From Athripsodes cinereus (taxonomy: Eukaryota; Arthropoda; Insecta; Trichoptera; Leptoceridae): a stretch of DNA of 64,000 nt. The notes below the pieces were generated by a model. The model ran no database searches and had not been told where the DNA came from. It saw nothing but the letters and a program-made list of their open reading frames with translations. This document shows positions 23,729 to 44,449 of the stretch, in pieces. The first letter of the stretch is position 1, and every line of letters starts with the position of its first letter. The position numbers were made by a program, and so were the translations under genes. The DNA lies in NCBI GenBank assembly GCA_947579605.1, contig OX388305.1, positions 30,021,542 through 30,085,541 on the forward strand, in the 5' to 3' direction.

Positions 23729-25117
23729 AAAGTAGCATTCACATTGCTTCACTTTGGATGATCATCCAGAGTGTCAGGGTCAAACCTGTTCATCGAAAGT
23801 GAACACGTCGTTCACATTTGTTCATCCTATGCTTTCACTGCCATGTCAACACTTTCAGTCATGTTGTATGTAGTTTGACGTATTTTCTTATAAAAATAAT
23901 TAAACAAATTCAAAAATGAAAAATAACACATGAAACAAATTAATATAGCTCTCGACTGCATAATAATTTTGTACATGATTCTGACATTCAATACAAATTC
24001 ATAGAGAATAAAACAAATAATAAGATAAAACTTGTTTATGGTCGTTTCAGTGAAAGGACCTTTCATCAAAATTATGACGAGTGGTAATCTCTTTCCTCCG
24101 TCATCGCTAGTGATCACTATTGATGAAAGGATAGCCTAGTATTCACAGCAATTTTAAAATTTTCGACGCCGGGACCCTCTACAGACGGACGCCCGAACCT
24201 TTTTCGTTGGTATAAGGGTGGCGCATTAAATCATTTTGTTTATTCATGATTTGTTCATTGCCTTGTACATTTCGAGAGATAACACAAATTTATAAATATA
24301 ATTGAAAAGTTAAGAAGTATGATCGATAAAAAATTAATGAAATACTGCATTATTAGGCTTTTAAATTTAGAGGGGAAAAAATTAAATTCGACTGAGTGGA
24401 ACACAGGATAATAAACTATAAACTTAATATTACTGCTATCTACTGACTGCTATACCCCTACAGCATGTCGAACAAGTAATAGGCATGCAGATTGTCCGCT
24501 TCGTGCCAATAAAAAATAAGACATTCAGGATTCTTTCGTTTTTACGTGGAGCACTTGGCAAAGAAGTGGTCTACGACTCTTCCGTAAGTTTTCAGGTGTT
24601 CGAAAAAATAAAGACACATGAAATTTTAAATTCAGAGTATCTTAATTTTTTGTTGGCACGGAAAGGATGGCTTGCATGTTTATTACATGCGGCTGGTATA
24701 CTGATAGTGTGGAATAGTACATTCAGAATAGGTGCAAATTGTGATATATTATTATGTGAAGTTTTGAGACCATTTGCCTAATCCATGACAATCGATAACT
24801 TATGGAAAATAGTGGGAGACCAAATATTTATTTCTGTTTATTATTTACTGTACATTGATTACAAGCAAATTCGTATTTTATTTTTCCTTCTTTATAAATT
24901 TGCGTTATCTCTCGAAATGTATTAGGCAATGAACAAATCATGAATAAACAGAACGAATAATGCGCCACCGTTACAAACAAAAAATCTTCGGGCGTCCGTC
25001 TGTAGAGGGTCCCGGCGTCGAAAATTTTAAAATTGCTGTGAATACTAGGCTATCCTTGATGAAACGCCTATTCACATCTGTTCATCTTGGAGGATCATCC
25101 GGAGTGATCACTGAACG
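23729..25117 (-). mobile_element. MITE-B, reverse copy, split by Mutator-like element
   Basis: Left part 23729-24128 runs from AAGTAGCATTCACATTGC to TTGATGAAA; right part 25056-25117 continues with TTGATGAAACGCC and the GGAGGATCATCCGGAGTGAT end. It aligns with the unbroken copy at 13592-14074. Confidence 0.7.
24129..25055. mobile_element. Mutator-like (MULE) non-autonomous element, 9-bp TSD
   Basis: A 927-bp element starts GGATAGCCTAGTATTCAC and ends with the exact inverse. TIRs reach about 165 bp with a few mismatches. It is flanked by TTGATGAAA at 24120-24128 and 25056-25064; the same site is single in the MITE-B copy at 13592-14074. The 9-bp duplication and long TIRs are typical of Mutator-like elements. 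No transposase is visible. Confidence 0.75.
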
Positions 25118-25244
25118 TATGAATAATACGCCATCTTTACAAACGAAAAAGCTTCGGGCGTCCGTCTGTAGAGGGTCCCGGCGTCGAAAATTTTAAAATT
25201 GCTGTGAATACTAGGCTATCCGTATCAGAGTTGTCAGCAGGGCT

Positions 25245-25840
25245 GGGTTCACGATAGCATAAATATCGCTCGACGTCGAGTGACCTGAGCGACCATGAAG
25301 TTGCAGTGAGTGGCGAATGTCACCCCGGATATCGTGAACAACTTTGAGCGTTTTATGACCCAAATGTCATCGTAATGGCGCCATTTTCGTAAAATTCATT
25401 CGCGGTAGTGCGTCGTGCTTTACTTGATTACGTTTTTAATTTGAATAGTTGAATTGGCTTTTTAGGAATGGTTTTAGGATAATGCATATTTAAACATTAT
25501 TAAAAAATAAATTACTGACTAAAATCTGCACTTACTATTTTAATTTCTCTTCCATTTCACTTCTTGAACTAAAAAAAATTGATTTTCTATTTTGAAAAAT
25601 TGTATACGACAAGAATACACAATAATTACGATTAACTTCGCAATTATTTTGATAACCGCCATCACTCAAACGTCAAACTAACTGTCAGAGCGATAATCAC
25701 CTAGCTATGATTTCGGTTGTCACCCAACGACGTGCCTGAACGCGACAGTGCGAGTCGTCGGGTGACTTGCTCCGGGCGCGTGAACAGCTGGAGCGTCGTC
25801 GAGTGATCACTCAACGACTGTGAACGCTGCTCAGGGTTTT
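25245..25840 (-). mobile_element. MITE-A, reverse copy
   Basis: An uninterrupted copy of about 0.6 kb runs from CAGGGCTGGGTTCACGATAG to GTGAACGCTGCTCAGGG. It gives the reference structure for the split copies at 2546-4199. Its right edge lies about 215 bp upstream of the helicase start codon. Confidence 0.65.
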
Positions 25841-26055
25841 AATAATTTAATATTTATCTATGACTCGAGAATAAAACAAAATGGTCGGTGAGTGGGAGAG
25901 TTTTGTACCGATGAAGTTTTAGCTTTGTAAATTAATTATTGCCCTCATTTCCTTCTTTACTGAAAAAACATACACGGATGCCTCCTTATGGAGTATTTCA
26001 AACTAAATTAACTTTGTAGTTGTTTTACCAATATTAACAAATACTGTTCGCAACA

Positions 26056-36845
<10,790 letters not shown>

Positions 36846-37744
36846 TGATATTCATTGCAACAACATGGAGGTTTGTTGTGTCTGTTACGTTACTCCATTT
36901 AATATACATACATACATGCATTCTCAATACTTGAATTAATACACAATCACACATTCATCACTCCTCTGGGACTAATTTTACTTATGACATTGTTGCTAAT
37001 GGGTTCCTGCAATTACAAACATATTTTCTAACAATGACACATTCTAGATTTTTTCTTGATACATTTTTATTGCACATGAGGAAATGGTGATGAAACTACA
37101 TCATCCATGTGAAGCTCACTGATACCATGACCCTGTACCTTGCATCATGGTGACACTGTCAGTCGAGTCCACTATAAGATAAAACAAATTAGTGTGCATC
37201 TTACCAGTATTGTAGCACAAAAACATTTTCAAAACAAGTATAGCAGAATGTATTACTGAAGATAAACTAGAATGCTAAAGTCAATTGAGTACAAAATTAA
37301 TCTTGAAACTATTGTGCTAAATAATAAATTAAAGTTTTTTAAAATACAGAATTAGCACATTGTTTTGATTATGAAAATCTTATTTCACAGTAGTCTTAAG
37401 AGCTTAGTAGAATTACAAGAGAAAGAAGAAAAAGAGATATTAAATAAGTATAGATCTATAGAAATATTTAAAAAAAAAAAAAGTAATATAAAAAACACTG
37501 TTAATTTTCATGTAAATAATCAATTAACAACTATTACTTAAAACTAAACAATGAAACAAACTAATCTACATTATGTAGAGGTGTTTCTATGTCTAATTGA
37601 AAAAATAAATAAAAAAAATAATAATAATGGTGAGAGTGGAGGAATTTTGGCACTGACTATCTAATTTATTAGATTTCATTAACATTTATTAATTTCCATT
37701 GTTTCCAGAGCATTTAGTTTACATCTCTTTCCATCCGAGTGTAA

Positions 37745-37935
37745 TAATATTACATTATGTAAGTACATTGTCAGGATAGAATGAGTGATCCTGTTCAATG
37801 CAATGGTCAGCCATATCAGAAAAACCAAAATCCTCTAAATGTTCTGTGGTGTTCCTTCACTCTTGTGCCAGTTTGACCAATGTATCTGGCATTACAATCA
37901 TTTCACTGTATGCAATATACGCCACTCCTATTAGC
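37745..37935 (-). mobile_element. Penelope-like GIY-YIG endonuclease fragment
   Basis: The minus strand reads SGVYCIQ, stop, NDCNARYIGQTGTRVKEHHR, then after a one-base shift SDMADHCIEQDHSF. The GVY...YIGQTG...R...EH...A-H-x(n)-H order is that of the GIY-YIG nuclease at the C terminus of Penelope-like ORFs. Two or three lesions make it a pseudogene fragment. Confidence 0.65.
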
Positions 37936-38221
37936 TAATAAAATTAATAGTGAAAAGTCAACAGTGTTTTGTATTAATATCAAATATAACAAATGGATTG
38001 TTTAAAAAATATTTGTCCACAGTGATGAAAATTTTGAAGTTACCTTAAGCACAGTGTTACTATACAAGTATATTTTTTTAGATGTGGTCAGCTGTGTATT
38101 TTATTGATTTATTTTTAGGCACATTTATATTTTTACATATGCACATTTATAACGTACCCAATGTTATCCATAGTTTGCTGAAAAGTTTAATATGAATTCA
38201 ATGATAAACACTTATTGTCAC

Positions 38222-38403
38222 AATATTATAAATGAAACGCTTATTTAGTATTTCCGCTGTGACTTCATTGGTCGCAAGCCAGCTTTCATCGGCAGGCTAG
38301 CGTAAAGTGAAAAGACACTTAACATATTTGATATTATTACGCTAGCCTGATGATAGGGGTAGAAGTTCTTGAAAGCTGGCTTGCAACCAATAAAGTGACA
38401 GTG
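38222..38403. mobile_element. Inverted pair of Penelope-like terminal sequences
   Basis: About 80 bp on each side are inverted copies (GCAAGCCAGCTTTCATC... against ...GAAAGCTGGCTTGCAACC) around a short AT-rich centre. The right arm contains CTGATGA, a weak hairpin and GAAAGC-TG-GC, the order of a hammerhead core with a minimal stem III. The left arm lacks stem II. The pair lies about 290 bp upstream (minus sense) of the GIY-YIG fragment. Confidence 0.5.
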
Positions 38404-38906
38404 GATGTATCAAATAACTGTTTAATTTGTAACAACATCACTGTTAAGTTGATGACACATCAAGTTGAGTTGATGTGATGAACCTGCAACTATTTAATGA
38501 AGAATGTTGATGACGTGGAGATACATTGTTTTTTTGTTGCAGGTAATGGATATGTTGTGGGGAAGTCATACTGGAACTCAAGAAGATAAAACAACTACAT
38601 GTATGACTGGGAGCCAAACACCCGGCCCTCTGTGATACATTCCAATATTGGAATATAGATTAGTACTTATCATTAGGGATACTTTTAATTCTGACATGTG
38701 TCACATATTATGTATGTATAAAGAATTAATGTGTAAATGTTCATTTTTCTCAGACAGATTTACGTACACAACCACAAATAATGTAAAAGAAATAATGTCA
38801 GCATAATGTTGGCTGTTTAACCTGATCCCAGGTTAATCTTTTAAGATATAAGTTAAGTATGCATATTTCTTTAGTATTTGTAGCCTCTTCTATTATATGC
38901 ATTATT

Positions 38907-38912
38907 AATAAA
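38907..38912 (+). promoter_or_regulatory. Candidate poly(A) signal of the helicase gene
   Basis: AATAAA is followed about 20 bp later by a T-rich stretch. It fits a terminal exon starting at 38543. Confidence 0.45.
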
Positions 38913-40437
38913 GATGTGAAGAAATTTTAGTTTTTTTTTAAGAATATTTTATCTCATTTTGATAGAACTCCCTCTATAAATAGTAATTACAGCTTTTTTT
39001 TACTGGACAACAAATCGACAGTGAAAATTATCAATCGAAAAATAGTAAAAGACATATAAATGTAATGATTTATGCCTACTAGAATGTGCTATACCGACAT
39101 AACAGATGTGATACTTTACGACCATTAACAAAATAGTATCGAGTTTTTTGGAAAACAACCAAACTCAATTTTTTAAAATATTTTTAGTAAATTTTGTTTC
39201 TGTACTACAGAAAAATACAGAAAAACAACTGAAGAAAAGCATCACACTTTCGAGATATTGAATATCAGATATATTATTTCGTTCTTTAACATCCAAAGTA
39301 ATTTGTATCTGGTGCTTTTCAAAATAGACTCAAATTGTGATAGCCACGATTATTTTATTGTTCTCCTTGTTTTGTAATATACTGATTGAAAAAAAAAAGA
39401 CTTATTCATGAAATATAACAGCAAAAATAACTTAACTTTTACAAAAAACTTCCAACTAAAAATAACTTAAATCTAAAAACACATTTTTATAACAATAATA
39501 GTATATGGAATATACTACCTCCCTAGACTTCAGTCTGTTTTGAGGGATTTAATGTATTTAGTATTGTATAAGAATGAGATATATTTTGCAAAAAGCATAT
39601 ATTATGCTTACTGTAAAACAATGCAGGTAACAAAGTCCCATAGCCCTTGTTGGTACCAGAGATGTGACGTATTTGAAATAAAAGTACTTAAAATACAAGT
39701 ACAAAATACGTATTTTCATTTTGTATTTCAAATACCTTTTCGTAAAAAGTATTTTGTATTTTATTTGAAATACTTTTTTTGAGTATTTTGTATTTTACAC
39801 AAAATACTTTTACAAAATACCTTTTTATTTGTTTGAAACAAAATTCTGCCATTAAATTCATATGCGCGTACGCAAGTTTTTTTGTCAATTTGTTGAATTA
39901 CGATTACAACATTTCCATTAGAGTACTCCATACCTGAGATATACACACATAATAATGATGATTGAACAAATTATACATGACGCCGTTTAATGATCCATGA
40001 TGAAATTTTCATCAACGGCGCTGTGATTTCTCCTGAACGGTAGCGTTTCCAACTTTGTCTGCAGGCAATCTGTTCCAGGCAGTTGACGCTGCGATTCTGG
40101 TTCTCCTTTCTGCAAATTTATAGGTATTTGCAATATTGAATTCTACGAGTGTGTTCACTGTATTAGAAGCTGAATACAGTCTTCGCCTCAAATTTTTGTC
40201 AGCGGAACAGCTCAGTGGGTGGTGTGCTACCTTGTGGACAGTGAGACACAGTTTAAACACTATTCTCTCTGAGACTCTCAGCTCGTGTAGACTTCTTAGT
40301 AGTGAAGTGATGTGGCAGCTCTGATTCTCTTTGTAAATGATTCAAAGGCAACATTAAAATCCATCTGAAGACGATCAAGAAGGGATAATTGAAAAAAAAC
40401 CCAATATGTAGTTAACTTCCAAATGACTTTATTAACT

Positions 40438-40481
40438 TCGCGTACTAGTATTCGGAGACTCTCGTCTCCATCATCAGGCGA
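40438..40481 (-). ncRNA. Hammerhead-like ribozyme motif, left arm
   Basis: This is the mirror copy of the motif at 41127-41170 in the left arm of the palindrome, with identical bases. In a transcript crossing both arms the two cores would be buried in a long duplex. Confidence 0.4.
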
Positions 40482-41126
40482 TTAGTAAAAAAGTAAAATA
40501 AGATACAGAGACAAACGGTATTTATAGGATTTGAACAAAAGAAAGTTGGGAGAAGCCCGTGTTGATAAGAAAGTAATTACAATTCATTGATGAAAAACTA
40601 TTGGAAAGTGAACCGCTGTGGACGGATTCACGAGAGAATAATTTAAGAAAAATACTTATAAATATCTAACTTCTCCAGTATTTACCTTATTGCGAAATGG
40701 GGAAACCACAGAAAACCCAAATCAGAGAAGAGCAAAAATGCTAGATTATTAACTAAAATTTAAGTTTCTTAAGGTAGGTACATGTGAATCAATTACTTCC
40801 TTTTTCTATTAATAATTGATTCACATGTACCTACCTTAAGAAACTTAAATTTTAGTTAATAATCTAGCATTTTTGCTCTTCTCTGATTTGGGTTTTCTGT
40901 GGTTTCCCCATTTCGCAATAAGGTAAATACTGGAGAAGTTAGATATTTATAAGTATTTTTCTTAAATTATTCTCTCGTGAATCCGTCCACAGCGGTTCAC
41001 TTTCCAATAGTTTTTCATCAATGAATTGTAATTACTTTCTTATCAACACGGGCTTCTCCCAACTTTCTTTTGTTCAAATCCTATAAATACTGTTTGTCTC
41101 TGTATCTTATTTTACTTTTTTACTAA

Positions 41127-41170
41127 TCGCCTGATGATGGAGACGAGAGTCTCCGAATACTAGTACGCGA
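41127..41170 (+). ncRNA. Hammerhead-like ribozyme motif, right arm
   Basis: Order: TCGC (stem I), CTGATGA (41131-41137), stem II GGAGAC-GAGA-GTCTCC, GAA, palindromic TACTAGTA in place of stem III, C, then GCGA closing stem I. The canonical core has GAAA with an A-U pair at 15.1-16.1; here this is U-A, so activity is doubtful. A very short, palindromic stem III is what Penelope-type hammerheads are known for. Confidence 0.45.
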
Positions 41171-41309
41171 AGTTAATAAAGTCATTTGGAAGTTAACTAC
41201 ATATTGGGTTTTTTTCAATTATCTTGAAATGGACTTCCAACAAGTACCTTCGGTCAACAACATTAATGTGATCAAGAAGGGTCTGGAGCAGTCCTGTATA
41301 TAATATGAT

Positions 41310-41660
41310 GTTACAGTAGTCCATACAATTTCAGATTCGGAGTATCCATCCTGATTTATTCTGCAGCCCAAGTTCAGGATATCTGAGCTTCCTGCTTGAT
41401 ACTCACTCCATTTATGACAATTTTCGCAGTCGCCTCATCTCTTCGAACAACCATACATTTTGGTTTGTCTTTATTTATTTTTATGTTGTATTTTGACAGT
41501 TCTTCCTAAGGCTTTATTCAACTCATCTTCATTATCTGCAAGCTGTGCTATATCGAATCTATACTCTTGTCCAGTTCTTCATTTCTTCTATCAATTCATC
41601 AATGGCTCGCTGTATATAACAGTTAAAGAGTGCGGTAAATATTGAATACCCCTGTCTTAC
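41310..41660 (-). mobile_element. RTE-like reverse transcriptase fragment
   Basis: The minus strand reads GVRQGYSIFTALFNCYIQRA, a variant of the RT motif GVRQGCxLSPLLFNLY, followed by ELIEEMKNWTR and fragments such as NKDKPKCMVVRRDE. Frames are broken. It is a different LINE lineage from the fragment beside it and is nested in the hAT element. Confidence 0.6.
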
Positions 41661-42067
41661 ACCTTGTTCAACTATTTGTAAAAAGTATTTTGAAAATACG
41701 TATTTTGTATTTAAATACCATTTTGAAAAAGTATTTAGTATTTTGTATTTGAAATACAAAAATTCAAAAGTATTTGTATTTTGTATTTAAATACTTTTTT
41801 GAAAGTATTTTGCACATCTCTGGTTGGTACTATCTCTGGATGGTGGATCATGGGGTGATAGTATGAGATGCCTTAGGAACCTCCTCTGAACGCTCTTCTT
41901 TCAATATATTGTCCTTGCATATTCAAAAAGAGGTACCTATGTCTGGAATTTTTTATTTGGGCATATACTCTTAAAAAACTTCATTTAGGGCATTAAAATT
42001 GGCATGTGATATTATTTTTTAAGTGTTGAATTTTAATATTTGATACTAAGAATTACTTTATAAAATG

Positions 42068-42205
42068 GTTATTTATTTATTTATTCTTTACTGTACATTG
42101 ATTACAAGCAAATTCACACAAAAATACATTTAAAACAAAAGACAATCAATATACAGAGGGCGAGTTTATCGCAGAGGCACGATTTCTTCCAACTAACCCA
42201 ATTTC
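42068..42205 (-). mobile_element. LINE 3' tail
   Basis: A (TTTA)n-led reverse tail runs through CTTTACTGTACATTGATTAC to GAGTTTATCGC...CGATTTCTTCCAACTAACCC, matching 3569-3806 and the inverse of 1846-1979. Its hairpin has one arm base changed to allow a G-U pair. Confidence 0.65.
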
Positions 42206-42989
42206 ATGCAACTTTCACATAAAGAAAATCTTAAAGAGGAGGTAAAAAAAGAGAAGAATAGGTAGGAAAAGGGACTAGGATACAGAAGCCATATTTTGTG
42301 TGATAAAGTGGTCCTTGACCGCCCGCTTGAAAGCAGTTTATTCTAGAAATATCAAAACATTTATAAATACACACATTATAATTAATGTGAACCCTATTCC
42401 CACTAGGTAAAATGAAACAAGTGTTTCTTTCTACTATGAGAAACGAGAAAGAATCTACCTAATTATGGAATACATAAATATTTAGTTTGATTTTGTTCAT
42501 TTTTGAATAATTTTTAAAAAGGTTTAAAATTCAATACGCTAATGAATAAACATATGAATTTGTCAGTGAAAAATAAAATTCTGAAAACAATTATTACTAC
42601 TGCAGACTATATAGAAACCTTGATCACAACAGCATTTCATAACCAAACATATCCGATGAGTCACTTAGTGACATATCAGACATTTGAATTTTAAGAAATA
42701 AAAAAAAATTATCAGTTCTGAACAACTACAATATTTATTAACGACAGACTTAACACAATCTACTCATGCGGAGCCTAAACTCACACTGATGCAATCACCT
42801 AAATTAATATTGGAACTAAAATTAATGTTATGGCCTTCCCTCTTGTATCAAATTTTGGATTGAAAATTGCTTGCCTATTATCTCACTCACTACCACAAGG
42901 AAACAACAATATGCACCAACATATTCCCTTTGTAAATTTTTGTGTGATATAGCTATGCTTTATCTGAATGATCTGTTGTTCGGGCTCAA

Positions 42990-43165
42990 GTGTCCCTTTT
43001 ACAATACACCGTTCCTATAACGACATCAGAGTGCTGGAGATATCTTGGGAAGAGGTGACGCAATTGGCACCAAGTCTCTCCAGACAAAGAGAGGGCTGGT
43101 TTCTGCCCTGTGCTCCCAAGAGAAGTGTTGAGGGCGATTATAATGATTATCTGGATGGGTATGAT
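42990..43165 (+). mobile_element. LINE 3' end fragment
   Basis: TTTACAATACACCGTTCCT through GGAAGAGGTGACGCAATTGG to GAGGGCGATTATAATGAT is the same sequence, inverted, as 60828-61050. The (GAT)n-like end suits a LINE terminus. Confidence 0.6.
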
Positions 43166-43594
43166 AATTAAAATATACATTGATTTGAGAAAATTTTATT
43201 GTAATAATTCAGTTCAAGATCAATTGACGATAATAGATATTTACATTAAATCATATTATAAAATAAACTCTAATTATAGGTATTCATTATCAACAATGGT
43301 ATTTTCATGTGCATTAAGAATTGGATAAACATATTATTTGGTAATAGACAAAACATGTACATAAGATTTTATTGAAATCAAATTAAATGATAGCCCACCC
43401 AGATAATGTAAAAATTAACAGTATTTATTAATTTTCTTTGTTGATAGATCAACAAATTTTACACTCAAAATCACCCCCATGTGTTCCCACTGATAGGTTC
43501 ATCATCATGGTTTATATCATCCTTTGGATGAGATCATACATGGATTTGTGTGAGAAGTTTCCTTACTTAAATTCCGAGTAAGTAAGCAACGAGT

Positions 43595-43970
43595 GGAGTA
43601 TAAGATATGTGTGATGGTGTTTTCGGCCTTGAAGGGAGTGTTACCATCTTATTTGTCGGAGATGTGCGAGATCGAGACCATCAGTGAAAGACGGCTCATG
43701 CTTCACTCAGCACAGGGTGAGGCAAAATGCAGACTAATTGAGCCATCTCGATCTCGCAAAACAGGCTTTGGAGATAGAGCGTTTAGTGTTGCGGGTCCCA
43801 GATGTTGGAACAAGCTGCCTTTGTGTCTGCGAGAGGAGGTGAATGGAGAGAGTTTTAAAAAAGGACTGAAGACACCTTTTTGCTGGGAGTTTCGGGTGAT
43901 GGATACGATATACAGCGCCCTTGAGGTCATGTTATGAGTAAACGGCGCTTTACAAATTGTCCATATATAT
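43595..43970 (+). mobile_element. CR1/L2-like LINE ORF2 C terminus with 3' UTR
   Basis: The frame reads YKICVMVFSALKGVLPSYL, RRLMLHSAQGE, GFGDRAFSVAGPRCWNKLP and ESFKKGLKTPFCW, the typical C-terminal segment of CR1/L2-like ORF2, followed by the 3' UTR also seen at 34254 and an (AT)n end. It is 5'-truncated and open to about 43937. Confidence 0.8.
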
Positions 43971-43987
43971 ATATATATGTATTGATT

Positions 43988-44177
43988 ATATATATTCTTG
44001 AGTTCGTCGGTAGCCTGGAGGTAGAGTCTCGGCCTTCAGAACATGGGGTCCGTGGTTCGATCCCAGGTGCCGGCAAACTCCCCTTTCACGGCACAAGCTT
44101 TTAGCTTAGTGTGAAAGGTGTATAAGGTTGTATTTGGGTTTATAACAAACCCAGATATATCTTTTTAAAAAAAAAAA
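43988..44177 (+). mobile_element. tRNA-derived SINE, 17-bp TSD
   Basis: A polymerase III B box GGTTCGATCCC (about 44054-44064) and an A-box-like TAGCCTGGAGG at the usual spacing form a tRNA-like head, followed by a tRNA-unrelated body (TTTCACGGCACAAGC ... AACCCAGATATATC) and a poly-A end. Direct repeats ATATATATGTATTGATT at 43971-43987 and 44178-44194 flank it. A second full copy is at 60107 and a fragment at 5191. The SINE landed exactly at the (AT)n end of the preceding LINE. Confidence 0.85.
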
Positions 44178-44185
44178 ATATATAT

Positions 44186-44443
44186 GTATTGATTGTCTTT
44201 GCGGACACATCGCGTATTTTTGTTTGGTGGTGTCAAATTTACGACGAAATAAAACAACGAGACACCGTCCAATCTTACCCCCCTACTGCTACCCCCACCC
44301 CTACATCTTCACAGGTTCTAAGACGAAGCGAAAGACTCAGGAAGAAAAAGTAGTCAGTCAGTTTGACAATGGATGCCCGAGCGCATTCGAAAGCTCACCA
44401 CCAAACAAAAATACGCGATGTGTCCGCAAAGACAATCAATACA
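44186..44443. mobile_element. MITE with about 48-bp perfect TIRs
   Basis: GATTGTCTTTGCGGACACAT plus about 25 further bases (to TTTGTTTGGTGGTG) is exactly inverted at the right end, around a roughly 160-bp non-coding centre. TA could be the target. It is directly adjacent to the SINE, and their edges overlap in the GTATTGATT repeat. Confidence 0.7.
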
Positions 44444-44449
44444 TACATA

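Larger units (their letters stand above)
23533..25221 (+). mobile_element. Older Mutator-like copy, split remnants
   Basis: 23533-23728 matches the interior of the younger element (24733-24925) and 25118-25221 matches its right end, ending GACTAGGCTATCC-like with the same CGGGCGTCCGTCTGTAGAGG core. The two pieces are separated by a MITE-B copy that itself hosts the younger Mutator-like element. The left half of this older copy is missing. Confidence 0.65.
36871..38542 (+). other. Possible intron in the helicase 3' UTR
   Basis: A donor (GGAG/GTTTGT) lies 26 nt after the stop codon and a good acceptor (TTTTTTTGTTGCAG) precedes 38543. A terminal exon would then run to the AATAAA at 38907. The distance from stop to junction is below the usual 50-nt limit for nonsense-mediated decay. 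The interval holds Penelope-like remnants. The splice is inferred only. Confidence 0.4.
40385..41269. mobile_element. Penelope-like insert: 412-bp near-perfect inverted repeat, 12-bp TSD
   Basis: Arms 40384-40795 and 40813-41223 are inverse copies with one substitution and one A-run length difference, around a 17-nt spacer. The insert is flanked by GATCAAGAAGGG at 40373-40384 and 41270-41281. About 46 bp beyond the right arm (41224-41269) include an ATG frame, MDFQQVPSVNNINV. Each arm has a hammerhead-like core. Inverted terminal copies and variable target duplications are known for Penelope-like elements; the assignment is inference. Confidence 0.7.
40010..41310 (-). mobile_element. CR1-like LINE ORF2 C terminus, split by insertion
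   Basis: The minus strand encodes LLQTLLDRLQMDFNVAFESF, then SERIVFKLCLTVHKVAHH and RRTRIAASTAWNRLPADKV, the familiar end of CR1-like reverse transcriptase ORFs (LD-x-LQ-x-VxNxAAR and AWNxLP). The Penelope-like insert at 40385-41269 cuts it; the two sides join cleanly across a 12-bp duplication. Confidence 0.65.
39657..41822. mobile_element. Non-autonomous hAT element with TATTTTG arrays
   Basis: A 2.17-kb element starts CAGAGATGTG and ends CACATCTCTG, between GTTGGTAC at 39649-39656 and 41823-41830 (perfect 8-bp TSD). About 170 bp inside each end consist of short words of the type GTATTT/AAATAC/TTTTGTATTT. The interior is filled by LINE fragments and a Penelope-like palindrome; no hAT transposase is left. 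Confidence 0.85.
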
